Assembly (NCBI GenBank): GCA_015075185.1
Contig: JABTUW010000007.1
Coordinates: 62,001 to 126,000 of the forward strand
From: Anaerolineales bacterium
GTDB taxonomy: Bacteria; Chloroflexota; Anaerolineae; 4572-78; J111
DNA: 64,000 bases
Reading direction: 5' to 3'
The notes below the pieces were generated by a model. It saw only the letters and a list, made by a program, of their open reading frames with translations. It ran no database searches and was not told where the DNA came from. A program made the translations under genes and the position numbers. This document shows, in pieces, positions 44,534-54,113 of this stretch (its first letter is position 1; every line of letters starts with the position of its first letter).

Positions 44534-44964
44534 TGAACCAAGACCGAAGACTTTTATCGATAGTTCATTCAAACAATTGCAACGACATCCAGGTGAGGGA
44601 TGTCGATATCTGACATCAATTGCAGTGCCTCTACCATCGCCTCTATAAGAGGAAAAGTTGACGTACCACAATATATTGGGGCGATAAGCGGCCTGAACAC
44701 AAAATGTTCTACTTTATGAGATGATTTGGTAGCAGAAGCTACTTCAAGTATAATTAGAACATTAGTTTTAAGGTGATTTCGTAATTGATATACCAGTTAA
44801 ACATAGGACTTTGAAACTGATTAAAAGACTTCGGGCGCGGGTGGCTTCGAGTCTTTTTGTGGCCATCATAAGTGTTGGACAAGGCACTAAACGAGATGGC
44901 GAGAGTAACGCTAGGCCGGATATAAAGTGACTCGTGAAAGAAGATATTGAAGGGAGGTTTGCCA
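44534..44964. other. Intergenic stretch between pPIWI-RE and Qat
   Basis: No gene is recognised. There is a terminator-like hairpin with arms AAAAGACT (44823-44830) and AGTCTTTT (44850-44857), a 19-base loop and a T-run. It could stop transcription from the left, although it lies 290 bases after the last stop. A smaller hairpin, ACATCC/GGATGT, is near 44582-44600. AGGGAGG at 44951-44957 is the ribosome binding site of the next gene. The 44760-44960 stretch has some codon-like texture but no open frame. Confidence 0.4.
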
Positions 44965-46966
44965 ATGACAACAAAAAGATATGAATTCAGCGACCTGTCT
45001 CAGTGATAACGAAACCAGGTCGACCTTCTCAATAATGAGGCTATCGCCGCAACCATTGTCAAGCTACTCCCTCGAACGTCCAGACCGCCCCGTGACCATC
45101 GGCGTTCACGGCGACTGGGGAGCGGGAAATCTAGTGTACTGAGATGATAGAGGCTGGGCTTGATGGGCGGGACGGCATTTTGTGTCTCAAGTTCAATGGC
45201 TGGCGTTTCCAGGGCTTCGAGGACGCCAAGATCGCGCTCCTCGAAGGTATTGTTACCGAACTGATAAAAAGCGCCCCTTCCTGGTCAAGACTGCCGCGTC
45301 TGTCAAGGCTGTATTTCGCCAGATAGACTGGCTCAAGGTCGCAAAAAGGCTGGAGGTTTAGCACTCACGGCTTACACGGGTATACCCACACTCGGCCAAA
45401 TCCAAGCTATCGTATCGACAATCGAGGCTGCGCCTTCTCGATGACCCTACTAAGCTTGCAAACCAAGTATAACCTGGAAATGGTGTTCGAAGAGGCGAGT
45501 TCGCTCTAAAGTCCGAGACTGAGAGTAAAAATGTTCCCGAAGAGATTAGTGAGTTTCGTAAGGCCTTCGATGATCTCCTCGATGAAGCCAAGGTCAACCA
45601 GCTCATCGTGTTAATCGACGATCTCGACCGCTGCCTACCCGACACAGCAATCGAAACCCCTGAAGCTGTCCGGCTCTTTGTCTTTACCTCACGTACCGCC
45701 TTCGTGGTGGCTGCTGATGAGGCAATGATTGAGTATGCCGTCCGTAAACACTTTCCGGATCTCCCTGACACGACAGGACCACAAACTTACGCCCGTAACT
45801 ACCTGGAGAAGCTTATTCAAGTTCCGTTTCGTATTCCACCCCTTGGAGTGACTGAGACACGTATCTATGTCACCCTCCTTTTAATAGGCGCTGAACTGGG
45901 TGAGGATAGCGCCGAGTTTGGACAGCTTATCACTGTAGCCCGCGAAAGATTGAAGCGACCCTGGACAGGCGGTGCGCTCGATGCTGCAATGATCAAGGAG
46001 GCCCTGGGCGACAAGGCCAGCCGGGCGCAAAACGCTCTAACCCTGAGTGATCAGATTGGGCCGATTCTCGCAAGTGGCACGAAGGGTAATCCCCGCCAAA
46101 TCAAACGTTTCCTCAATGCGCCTATGTTTCGGCAGCGCACCGCTGAGGCTCGTGGCTTCGGGGATGATGTTAAGCTCCCCAGTCTCGCCAAACCTATGCT
46201 GGCTGAACAATTTCTAAGTCGTGTATTTGAACAGATTGCCACTACGGCTGCAGCTTCTCCGAAAGGCATCTGTGAAGATCTCGTAGGACTTGAGGCTGTA
46301 GCGGTAGAGGAAAAGAAGCCACTGGATTCGCTTTCTAAGCCCACCTCGCAGGCTAAGCCCGGAAGCGATGGCAAGGACACACCCAAAATTAAGGATGTGA
46401 AGCAGGTCAAAAGCGCGCAACTAGAAGAGTGGCTCTCCTCCCTGTAGCAGTTGTGATGGGCCGCAATTCAACCTTCTCTTGCGGATGTTGATCTACGCCC
46501 GTACCTTTTGTCACAAAAGACAGAAAAGACTATTTTGGTGCGACCTCTGTGTTAGGTCATCTTGCTACCATTGCTGACCAACTACTTGGACCAAAGCTCG
46601 CAGTTCAAGCGCTTGAGGCTGACCTGAAACGGCTCGCTATGCCTGAGGCGGCGCAGGTATTCGAGATCGTGCGAGGTCGAATTGTGGGAAGTGACACTTT
46701 CGATACTGAGCCACCTGGAGTTTCCGGCCTTCAGGTCCTTGTCAAGGCTCATCCTCCTCTGCAGACAAATCTCCTGGACCTTCTCGAAAGTCTGCCCTCC
46801 GAGCGTATCGGCCTTGGGTTATAGCTGGTTGGGAGGGCGTAATCAAGGATCCTGAAGCTTCAGCCCGTTTGGAGCATCTACTTCAAGGTTGGGCAACTCA
46901 GGGGAAAATAAGTTTCTCAAAGCCGCGGCTCAGGCAGCTTTGCAGGTACCAAAGAGAGGCCGATGA
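44965..46966 (+). CDS. qatA: QatA, KAP-family P-loop ATPase, frameshifted
   Basis: About 670 residues from ATG 44965. The N-terminal third is broken at several places between 45000 and 45500. After correction it reads LLNNEAIAATIVKLL and IGVHGDWGAGKSSV (Walker A), then ILCLKFNGWRFQGF. The clean frame from 45608 holds Walker B LIVLIDDLDRCLPD and the KAP motif FVVAADEAMIEYAVRKHFP, then GNPRQIKRFLN. The C-terminal part (46440-46966) needs two more corrections. KAP ATPases are usually membrane-linked NTPases; QatA is the ATPase of the four-gene Qat anti-phage system. Its stop overlaps the start of qatB. Confidence 0.85.
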
Positions 46967-47854
46967 TGGGTACATCGAGCGCCTATGGCGGACCTGGTAA
47001 TAATACACCGCTCGTGCCCACCTGGCTTGAGCCGGATAGTCCGGTGCTGCCGATAGCGCCTCCTGGAGTACCCCTGGTGGCGACGGTCAAGGTGATGATG
47101 GGCCAGGTGCTCCAAATCCTGTACTGCCCAACCAACCGCTGATCCAGCCGTCCCCAAACACCAACCGCTTCACGGCCGCACGAACCAACTTCCTCACGCT
47201 TCGCAAGCTCCGGTGGGCGTGACCGCGCCAGTCTTGGCCGGGCCATCTCTCAGTACGTGTCAACTTCATCTGGGGGCGCACGGCAGGCCGCGCGCCGCAT
47301 GGGGACATCGCGCGCCACTGGAGGGCGGTTGCTCAATTTCCATGCGGGATGTAGCCGCACGGGGCGCGAATGAAGCGCTAAGAACCTTCAACTTGGACAG
47401 TTTAGCTGGCCGGCCGATCGAGGAGATCTTTCTGGGGCTAGCAGATCATATTTGCCCAGATGGCGGCTCAGTGGATGAGGGCATCGCCCGTGAGGCCTTC
47501 ATCGAGACTATCGCCGATCTTGCCAAAAACGGCATTACCGATCTCAATACACTTACTATCGACCAGATGCAGACTGTGTTCGAGCTCTACGTCACCCACA
47601 CGATCGAGGCTCGCTTATACAATGATGTGGGCACGAAGGTTATCATACTCCCATCAAGTGCGCGTGAGGCGGAGCGGATTCAAGGGCAACTGCGTGACTT
47701 TATCCGGCGCGGGGTTGCAGACGTGCTTACGGCCGCACGGGACACGATACGAGCTTTGACGGTGGATAGAGTCCAGGGCTTCATCAGTCAAGTGTATGAA
47801 CGAGCCTTTGCCATCCTGCAGAGCTTGGGTGAGGCGGAGGCTACAGCAGCATGA
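46963..47854 (+). CDS. qatB: QatB, anti-phage accessory protein, frameshifted
   Basis: The protein begins MGTSSAYGGPGNNTPLVPTWL, in which the MGTS-x-YGG start and the PLVPTWL segment are the hallmark of QatB N termini. The body is broken between 47070 and 47330 and is then clean to TGA 47852-47854 (SLAGRPIEEIFLGLADHICP, TIEARLYNDVGTK). The total is about 297 residues. Its function in Qat is unknown but it is required for protection. It overlaps qatA by 4 bases and qatC by 4 bases (ATGA), as expected for a tightly coupled operon. Confidence 0.8.
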
Positions 47855-49221
47855 GACGGCACGTTATCATTGGGTACTTTGACCCTCTGGATCGAACAAA
47901 AATACCGATCAGGGATGACGAGACAGCCACCCATCTCCATCTCATTGCCTCCAAGAGACGACTGGATTACGGCATCGGGCGTGCACTCGACGACCTGGCG
48001 AGGCTAGGCATCTTTCCGTCCGAAGTTGGCCTTGATCTCCTGATCCTTGCAGCTCATGTGTATGCTGCCGACATACGAATCTCACGAGCGACGGAGTCTC
48101 AGGACAGTTGGACACGGGAGATCCGTCTGGTCGTGCCAGTAAGCAACCCAGCACGATGGACCGCTGCCGCACCTCTGCTGAAACGTATGCTTGACTTTCT
48201 GACAGGTGACCGCTGGACCCTCGACTTCCGTTCACGTCCACCGGGCTTCACCAGGATGGTTCCCCTGCCATACCGACATCCGAGCGGGACTCGGTACGAT
48301 AAGCTTGCCCTTTTCTCTGGGGGCCTCGACAGCCTGATTGGTGCGATTGATACCCTCGAGGCCAGCCTCAAACCCCTCCTGATCAGCCATGTCAACGAGG
48401 GTGCGACCAGTGACGCTCAGAATACCTGCTTTGAGGCTCTAAGAAGGTATTATCAAGAATCTTCTTTCGACCGTTTGCGAGTTTGGATGAACTTTCCTGA
48501 AGGCTTTATTCAGGGCGTCGAGGCGGAGAGTACAACTCGTGGACGGTCATTCTTGTTTTTCGCGATCGGAGTCCTCGCGGGAACCGGATTTGACGGTGGT
48601 TTTACGTTGCAGGCCCCTGAAAATGGGTTTATTGCCCTCAATGTGCCGCTAGATCCGTTGCGACTTGGCTCGCTTAGCACACGCACGATGCATCCCTTCT
48701 ACTTAACATGTTGGAACAGGCTGTTGGAGATGCTGGGAATTGCCGGCCATGTTGAAAACCCATATTGGGATAAGACTAAGGGCGAAATGGTCATTGCCTG
48801 TGCCAATCCAGAGCTTCTGCACCAGCTTATTGCGAACTCGCTATCATGCTCTTCACCAACGAAAGGTCGCTGGCAAGGGCGTGGTATTGAGCACTGCGGC
48901 TACTGTCTGCCCTGTCTCATTCGCCGGGCGGCGCTTGAAAAGAGTTTCGGCCGTGGGACAGACCCGACCACGTATACTCTGACGGATATTACCGGTCAGA
49001 TCCTTGACACACGTCAGGCTGAGGGACAGCAGGTGCGATCCTTCCAGTTTGCCATCGAACGGCTCCGAACTAATCCCGACTTAGCGAAGCTGCTGATTCA
49101 CAAGCCAGGTCCTCTCTCTGGTGAATCACCCGCGAACCTTAAAGCGCTCGCGGATGTTTACCGACGTGGGTTGGGTGAGGTTGCAACACTACTTGCCGGT
49201 GTCCGTACACGACCGAGCTAG
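47851..49221 (+). CDS. qatC: QatC, QueC-like nucleotide-modification protein
   Basis: An intact protein of 456 residues. The PP-loop motif LFSGGLDSLIGAI near residue 152 and the C-terminal cysteine cluster HCGYCLPCLIRRAALE near residue 350 define a QueC-like enzyme. QueC makes the nitrile of 7-cyano-7-deazaguanine (preQ0). QatC is longer than housekeeping QueC (about 230 residues) because of an N-terminal 150-residue extension. The likely role is modification of a nucleotide or protein in the Qat mechanism. It is coupled to qatB by ATGA and precedes qatD by 13 bases. Confidence 0.9.
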   Translation: MRRHVIIGYFDPLDRTKIPIRDDETATHLHLIASKRRLDYGIGRALDDLARLGIFPSEVGLDLLILAAHVYAADIRISRATESQDSWTREIRLVVPVSNPARWTAAAPLLKRMLDFLTGDRWTLDFRSRPPGFTRMVPLPYRHPSGTRYDKLALFSGGLDSLIGAIDTLEASLKPLLISHVNEGATSDAQNTCFEALRRYYQESSFDRLRVWMNFPEGFIQGVEAESTTRGRSFLFFAIGVLAGTGFDGGFTLQAPENGFIALNVPLDPLRLGSLSTRTMHPFYLTCWNRLLEMLGIAGHVENPYWDKTKGEMVIACANPELLHQLIANSLSCSSPTKGRWQGRGIEHCGYCLPCLIRRAALEKSFGRGTDPTTYTLTDITGQILDTRQAEGQQVRSFQFAIERLRTNPDLAKLLIHKPGPLSGESPANLKALADVYRRGLGEVATLLAGVRTRPS

Positions 49222-49234
49222 CTGAAGAGGATCT

Positions 49235-49984
49235 ATGTCTAACAACTTTGTTGACTACCATTGCCACCTCGACCTTTATCCAGACCACGCTGCCGCTATT
49301 GCAGAGTGTGAACGCGAAGGTATACATACTCTTACCGTTACTACCACCCCAAAGGCTTGGCCCCGTAATCACGATCTAGCGACTAAGACCAGCTATGTCC
49401 GGGCAGCTTTGGGGCTTCATCCTCAGCTAGTCGCTGAACGAGCTGAAGAGCTTCAACTTTGGGAAACATACTTATCTCAGGCCCGCTATGTGGGTGAGGT
49501 GGGGCTTGATGCAGGGCCGCGTTTCTATCGATCCATCGAGCTTCAAAAGCAGATTTTTGGACGAATACTCATTCTGTGCGCCCGTGCTGGAGGCAAAATT
49601 CTGACCGTTCATAGTGTGCGCGCTGCGACTCCGGTTCTTGATATGATAGAGAAACATCTACCACCAACCCGTGGCCGTGTCGTGCTTCACTGGTTTACAG
49701 GAAGTAGAGCCGAGGCGCGACGTGCTATTGATCTTGGCTGCTACTTCTCGATCAATGCCGAAATGCTGAGAAAGGAACGTCATCGGGACCTGGTAAAATC
49801 GCTGCCGCTTGATCGAATTCTGACCGAAACTGATGGGCCATTTTGTCAGCACAAAGGGCGGCCAGTACGTCCAGTTGATGTATCTGTTGTGGTAGATCTT
49901 TTAGCGCAAGCAATGTCGAGAGAACCTACAGCGGTTTCTAAGGCTGTTCATTCTAACTTGCGTCGTATCGAGTCATTCAATTAG
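49235..49984 (+). CDS. qatD: QatD, TatD-family DNase
   Basis: An intact protein of 249 residues; GAAGAGGA before the ATG is the ribosome binding site. TatD metal-binding motifs are all present: H9-C-H11 in DYHCHLD, the Glu in GEVGLD, His in ILTVHSVRAA, His in VVLHWFTGS, and the Asp in LTETDGPF. TatD enzymes are metal-dependent 3'-5' exonucleases/hydrolases of the amidohydrolase fold. It completes the Qat quartet and is the last gene of the defence island on the plus strand. Confidence 0.9.
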   Translation: MSNNFVDYHCHLDLYPDHAAAIAECEREGIHTLTVTTTPKAWPRNHDLATKTSYVRAALGLHPQLVAERAEELQLWETYLSQARYVGEVGLDAGPRFYRSIELQKQIFGRILILCARAGGKILTVHSVRAATPVLDMIEKHLPPTRGRVVLHWFTGSRAEARRAIDLGCYFSINAEMLRKERHRDLVKSLPLDRILTETDGPFCQHKGRPVRPVDVSVVVDLLAQAMSREPTAVSKAVHSNLRRIESFN

Positions 49985-50039
49985 CTCGTTCCTTACTCAC
50001 AGATATACAGCGCTCGCTCGTCTTTGGTTCCATATTGCG

Positions 50040-50227
50040 CTTGAGCCTGCCGCCCAACCCAACCCGCGCATGCAGTTCCGGCACAGTTGAGCCAGAGTGA
50101 CAGCCTGGCCATTCGCCTCTTTGCCTATGTCGTCCTGGGCTCCCGATTTAGCGGGTACGACCTCTTGGCTTACGGGATAGGGATTGCTGGAATAGGATTG
50201 GCCGATCGGTTTTATCTGGCCGCTTGA
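50040..50227 (+). pseudogene. 3' remnant of a membrane protein gene
   Basis: Between qatD and the next gene a frame reads AQLSQSDSLAIRLFAYVVLG, then SGYDLLAYGIGIAGIGLADR, and stops at TGA 50225-50227. It has a hydrophobic, Gly-rich helix typical of a transmembrane segment and ends 10 bases before the ATG of the following gene, as a normal operon neighbour would. No upstream part is present; qatD ends at 49984. I infer that insertion of the defence island removed the front of this gene. It is short, so this is tentative. Confidence 0.35.
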
Positions 50228-50237
50228 AGGAGGTCCT

Positions 50238-51408
50238 ATGAAACAAAACGCAGCCAGGGAGATGGTCCGGGAACTCATGGCTGAGTTTGCCCATCTGACC
50301 GGGCTTGTAGACGGGCAACTACCCCGGCGCTATCTGTGGACGGATGCGTTCGCGGTCTGTAATTTCCTGGATCTTTACCTTCAAACAGGGGAGGACAAGT
50401 ACTTGCAGCTTGCCCTGCGCCTAGTCGACCAGGTGCATCACGTCCTCGGCCGGCATCGCGTGGACGACCCTCGAACCGGCTGGATTAGCGGTCTCGCTGA
50501 GCCGGAAGGCGAACAACCTCCTACTCGAGGCGGGTTGCGAATCGGCAAGGTATTGAATGAGCGCAAGCCCGGTGAACCCATTGACGAACGGCTAGAGTGG
50601 GATCGGGACGGGCAGTATTATCATTACTTGACCAAATGGATGCACGCGCTTAGCCAGGTCAGTCGGGTCACCGGCGAGGCGACCTACCTCCACTGGGCGA
50701 TAGAGCTGGCCAAAACGGCCCATACCAGCTTTACGTATCAGCCTTCGTCCAGCGGGCCGGAACGAATGGTCTGGAAAATGAGCATCGACCTGTCCTACCC
50801 ACTGGTACCCTCCATGGGCCAGCACGATCCTCTGGATGGCCTGATCACCTACTTGCAGCTTCAGGCCACAACCCCTAAAGAAGCTGAACATCCCACCTGG
50901 CCGGATCTCCGGGCGGAGATTGCCGACATGGCCGGTATCTGCGCAGGCAAAAACTGGGCGACCGATGACCCACTGGGGCTGGGCGGCCTTTTGGCCAACG
51001 CTTACAAGATAACCCAACTCATCGCCCACCAAAGTCTTAAGCAATTGACTTGCTGGAGACGTTATTGGATGCTTCTCTGGTGGGCTGCAAGCCTATGCCA
51101 GCCAGGGCGTCCTGCAGTTGCCGGTTGATTTCCGGCTGGCGTTTCGAGAGTTGGGCCTGTCTATTGGCTTACGGGCCGTTGAAAGGTTGCAGGGACTGGT
51201 TAAGGAAAATCCAGGCCTCTTTAAGGAGCGAGTCCACCTCCATTCACGGCTGGCAGTTCTCAGTCAGTATACCCCACTGGCCGAAAATATTGAGACATTT
51301 TGGCTTGAACGGCCTCATCGAGAAGTCGAGAGTTGGCTGGCCCACCGGGAGATCAATATGGTGATGCTGGCCACCAGCCTGGACCCTGATGGCTATTTGA
51401 AGCCTTAG
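50238..51408 (+). CDS. Uncharacterised alpha/alpha-toroid-like protein, frameshifted
   Basis: GAAGGAGGTCC directly precedes ATG 50238, a near-perfect ribosome binding site. After one or two breaks near 51030-51060 the protein is about 390 residues, ending DPDGYLKP. It is built of repeated helix pairs with aromatic residues (RYLWTDAFAVCNFLDLYLQTG, YYHYLTKWMHALSQVSRVTG, THTSF-like segments, MGQHDPLDGLITYLQLQ). This is the texture of a six-hairpin (alpha/alpha)6 fold like that of glycoside hydrolases or cellobiose-epimerase-like enzymes. I do not recognise a family. It belongs to the chromosomal backbone right of the island. Confidence 0.55.
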
Positions 51409-51696
51409 CGAGCGGGGCACGCGCAATGGGCAATAGGGAATTGAATTTACCGCCGGAAATAGAAAAAGATTCTGACTGCTCAAGCAGGGCCTCTGAAATC
51501 GGCTTAATCCTCTTAGCGGTTCATTACGAAAGATTTCAAGACCTTATAAACCTATGCCGGCTTTTAGCCGGGTAATACGATAACCATGCCTTAATCTTAT
51601 TTGATGTGTACTGGGGGCTGGGGTGGATTTGGGCCAGGAAAATTGAGCGTGAAGGAAAAAGCTGAATTCTCTGAAGGAAGTAGCCATGAGAAAGTT

Positions 51697-52257
51697 ATGG
51701 TAGAAACTCAATATGTCGCGTTACTACGAGGCATTAATGTGGGCGGGAACAACCTGACCAAGATGATCGATCTAAAAGCCTGTTTTGAAAAGATGGGGCT
51801 GGCCGAGGTCGCCACCTATATTCAAAGTGGCAATGTGCTGTTTAGCACTCCCGAAAAGACAAAACCAGATTAATAAACACCGTAGAAAAGGCTCTGTCAG
51901 AGAGCTTTGGCTACAACTCACGCATCGTCCTCATCACGCATCAGCACCTCAAAGCATTGTCGAAGAAGCGCCGCCAGGGTTAGGTCAGCAGAAGGACACC
52001 TATCGCTACGATGTGATTTTCTTAAAAGAACCACTCACCGCCGCCGAAGCCATGAAGAGTGTGACGACCAAGGCAGGCGTTGACACACTGCATATCAAGG
52101 TCAGGAGGTACTGTATTTTTCCCGGCTCAGCAGTAAAGCAACGCAAAGCCACATAAGGAAGATCATCAGCCTGCCTATATATCAAAATATGACCATCTGC
52201 AATTGGAACACTACCACCAACTTGCTCGCTCGCCTGGAGGCGAGGGCAGGGAATTGA
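51697..52257 (+). CDS. DUF1697 family protein, frameshifted
   Basis: ATG 51697 gives METQ-type start VETQYVALLRGINVGGNNLTK, the signature opening of DUF1697 (ALLRGINVGG), followed by KACFEKMGL and ATYIQSGNVLFST. After breaks near 51870 and 51960 the later parts are RYDVIFLKEPLTAAEAM, then VLYFSRLSSKA and WNTTTKLLARLEA to TGA 52255-52257. The length is about 187 residues, as in the family (about 180). The function of DUF1697 is not established. The interval 51409-51696 before it holds no gene. Confidence 0.75.
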
Positions 52258-52274
52258 AGACTAAGGATATAACG

Positions 52275-52869
52275 ATGATCCAAAAAGAAAAGCTTCGCTG
52301 TCCCTGGTGTTTAGCTTTTGAAGCATACATTCGCTACCACGACGAAGAATGGGGCGTCCCTGTGCATGAGGATCGGAAGCATTTCGAGTTTCTGATTTTA
52401 GAAGGGGCCCAGGCAGGCTTGAGCTGGGCTACCATTTTGAAAAAGCGGGAGGCCTACCGCAAAGCGTTCGTGGATTTTGATCCTGAAAAAGGGCCCGGTT
52501 CAGCGAAACGCGCCTGGGGAGCTCCTTCAGGATCCGGGTATTATCAGAAATCGGCTGAAAGTAAAGGCCGCGATCAACAACGCCCAACGTTTTCTAGAAA
52601 TCCAGAACGAATTTGGCAGTTTTGACCAATATATTTGGCGCTTTGTGAGCGGAAAACCGATCGTGAATACCTGGAAAACCTTGCAGGAAGTCCCGGCTGC
52701 CACCAAAGAGTCTGAGGCGTTGAGTAAAGATCTGGTCAAACGAGGCTTCAAGTTTATTGGAAGCACCATCGTGTACGCCCACATGCAGGCGTGCGGCTTA
52801 GTGAATGATCATCTGGTGGACTGCTGGCGGTATGGACTGATTAATGAAATGGTCAAGAATTTGGGCTAA
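52275..52869 (+). CDS. tag: DNA-3-methyladenine glycosylase I (Tag), one frameshift
   Basis: ATG 52275 follows AAGGA (52263-52267). The protein begins KLRCPWC, then YIRYHDEEWGVPVHED, the typical Tag start with the catalytic Glu in DEEWG. It continues with LEGAQAGLSWATILKKR, and after one break near 52490 with DPGIIRNRLKVKAAINNA and KFIGSTIVYAHMQACGLVNDH, where the zinc ligands lie. It is about 198 residues, normal for Tag. The enzyme removes 3-methyladenine from DNA in base-excision repair. Confidence 0.85.
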
Positions 52870-52914
52870 TTGCCTGGCTATGGTATGGTTTTTCCGAGAC
52901 GGCTTAGAGGTCCA

Positions 52915-53055
52915 TGGCTGAGATGACGGTCATTTTGTAGGTGTGTTATTGCCGTAAACGACCTGGAAACGCCGGCTGATTATTATCACCATACCCTCGG
53001 CTTTACGGTCCAGGAAATTAGCAATGCGGGTTGGTACATATTCAAACAAGCCTAA
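52915..53055 (+). pseudogene. Fragment of a VOC/glyoxalase-fold protein
   Basis: A short piece encodes ND-LETPADYYHHTLGFTVQEI and WYIFKQA in one frame, with its start MAEMTVIL in another. This is the first beta-alpha-beta half of a vicinal-oxygen-chelate domain. It stops at TAA 53053-53055, less than half the normal length. What follows is repeat sequence derived from the 3' end of dnaE2, so the rest of the gene is gone. Confidence 0.5.
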
Positions 53056-53094
53056 TGAGCGCTCGCCTAAATGTAATATTTTTCTATATCAAAA

Positions 53095-53460
53095 GCCTGT
53101 CATATTCCACGACGCATAGGCGCGACGCTATCGGCAAGCAGATTGACGACCCCATCTTGGTGTTGGACGATGCCCTCAACCATCAATAGGGGTTCAGTCT
53201 GCAAGCGATTCCGATAATGGGCGTAAACCTGTGTGACTCGCACCATAAAACTGCCGGATTGAAACCAAAAATTGCCGTTGAGAAGGGATAAAATTGGCTA
53301 AAACACGACTTTCGCGGCATGAATTTAGCGCATAATCCTGCCAAGAGTTGAAAAACGAATCTTGCTTTGATGGCTTTTGAATTGCCAGCCGCTAGTCAGA
53401 ATTTGCGGTTATACCAGGCTGGTGTTGGGTGTGAGAGGCTGTATTCAGGGTTGCCAGAAC
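53095..53460 (-). repeat. Most diverged decayed copy of the dnaE2 3' end
   Basis: Read on the minus strand, about 53115-53195 gives LLMVEGIVQHQDGVVNLLADS followed by VAPMRRGI and a stop, the usual end of DnaE2. Next to it the plus strand has CCTGTGTGACTCGCACCATAAAACTGCCGG and a tail that resembles the next two copies at many positions. It is therefore an older copy of the same unit. The front of the gene is missing. The stretch holds no other gene. Confidence 0.55.
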
Positions 53461-53770
53461 GTTGACTACATTTCCTCTCGCTGGACGATGCCTTCCACCA
53501 GAAGCAAAGTCTGGTCATTTAAACCATAACCCTGCCAAGATGGCAGTTTTTGATTTGAGTCACAACCTGTGTGACTCACAGCATAAAATGCCGGATTGAG
53601 ACCAAAAATTGCCGTTGAAATAAGCCAAAATTGGCTCAAGAACGATAACCATGGCAATTTTCGGCACCAGCATAATCTTGCCGAGAGTTGAATGTTAGCT
53701 TCGCCTCAATGTTCTCAAGTTTCCTCACCCTTAATCTCCATTGATTTGCTCACCCCTAAGCAGACAATGG
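53461..53770 (-). repeat. Second decayed copy of the dnaE2 3' end
   Basis: On the minus strand it encodes LPSWQGYGLNDQTLLLVEGIVQREEM, the terminal OB-fold strand of DnaE2 (quoted here as QTLLLVEGIVQ). It is preceded by non-coding sequence containing the palindrome TGAGTCACA-acctg-TGTGACTCA at about 53555-53580. The stretch 53571-53770 is nearly identical to 53919-54127, an offset of about 350 bases. Confidence 0.65.
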
Positions 53771-54113
53771 GGTTGGGTCTATGAGAGGTTGTATCTTAGT
53801 TGCCAGGATGTTCACGATGTTCCCGTTTCGCTGGACAATGCCCTCCACTAAGAGGACGTCTGGTTATTTAGGCCATAATCTTGCCGTTTCGGCATTTTAT
53901 GCTGTGAGTCACAACCTGTGTGACTCACAGCATAAAATGCCGGATTGACCAAAAAATTGCCGTTGAAATAAGCCAAAATTGGCTCAAGAACGATAACCAT
54001 GGCAATTTTCGGCATAAATTGTGAGCATAATCTTGCCGAGAGTTGAATGCTTAGCTTCGCCTCAATGTTCTCAAGTTTCCTCACCCTTAATCTCCATTGA
54101 TTTGCTCACCCCC
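53771..54113 (-). repeat. Third copy of the dnaE2 3' end, nearly identical to the real end
   Basis: The stretch from about 53773 to 53912 repeats 54131 to about 54275, which is inside the real dnaE2 end, at an offset of 358 bases with few differences. On the minus strand it encodes MPKRQDYGLNNQT with a one-base deletion that breaks the frame near 53855. The coding similarity stops at the inverted repeat 53890-53942. The remaining 53943-54113 is non-coding spacer shared with copy two. Confidence 0.7.
53890..53942. repeat. Perfect 24-bp inverted repeat with 5-base loop
   Basis: Arms are 53890-53913 and 53919-53942, loop ACCTG at 53914-53918. The left arm reads CGGCATTTTATGCTGTGAGT followed by CACA. 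The right arm is its exact reverse complement. One arm corresponds to dnaE2 coding sequence (the codons for THSIKMP), so the palindrome arose when that coding end was joined to an inverted copy of itself. As a transcript it would be a very stable hairpin. Confidence 0.9.
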
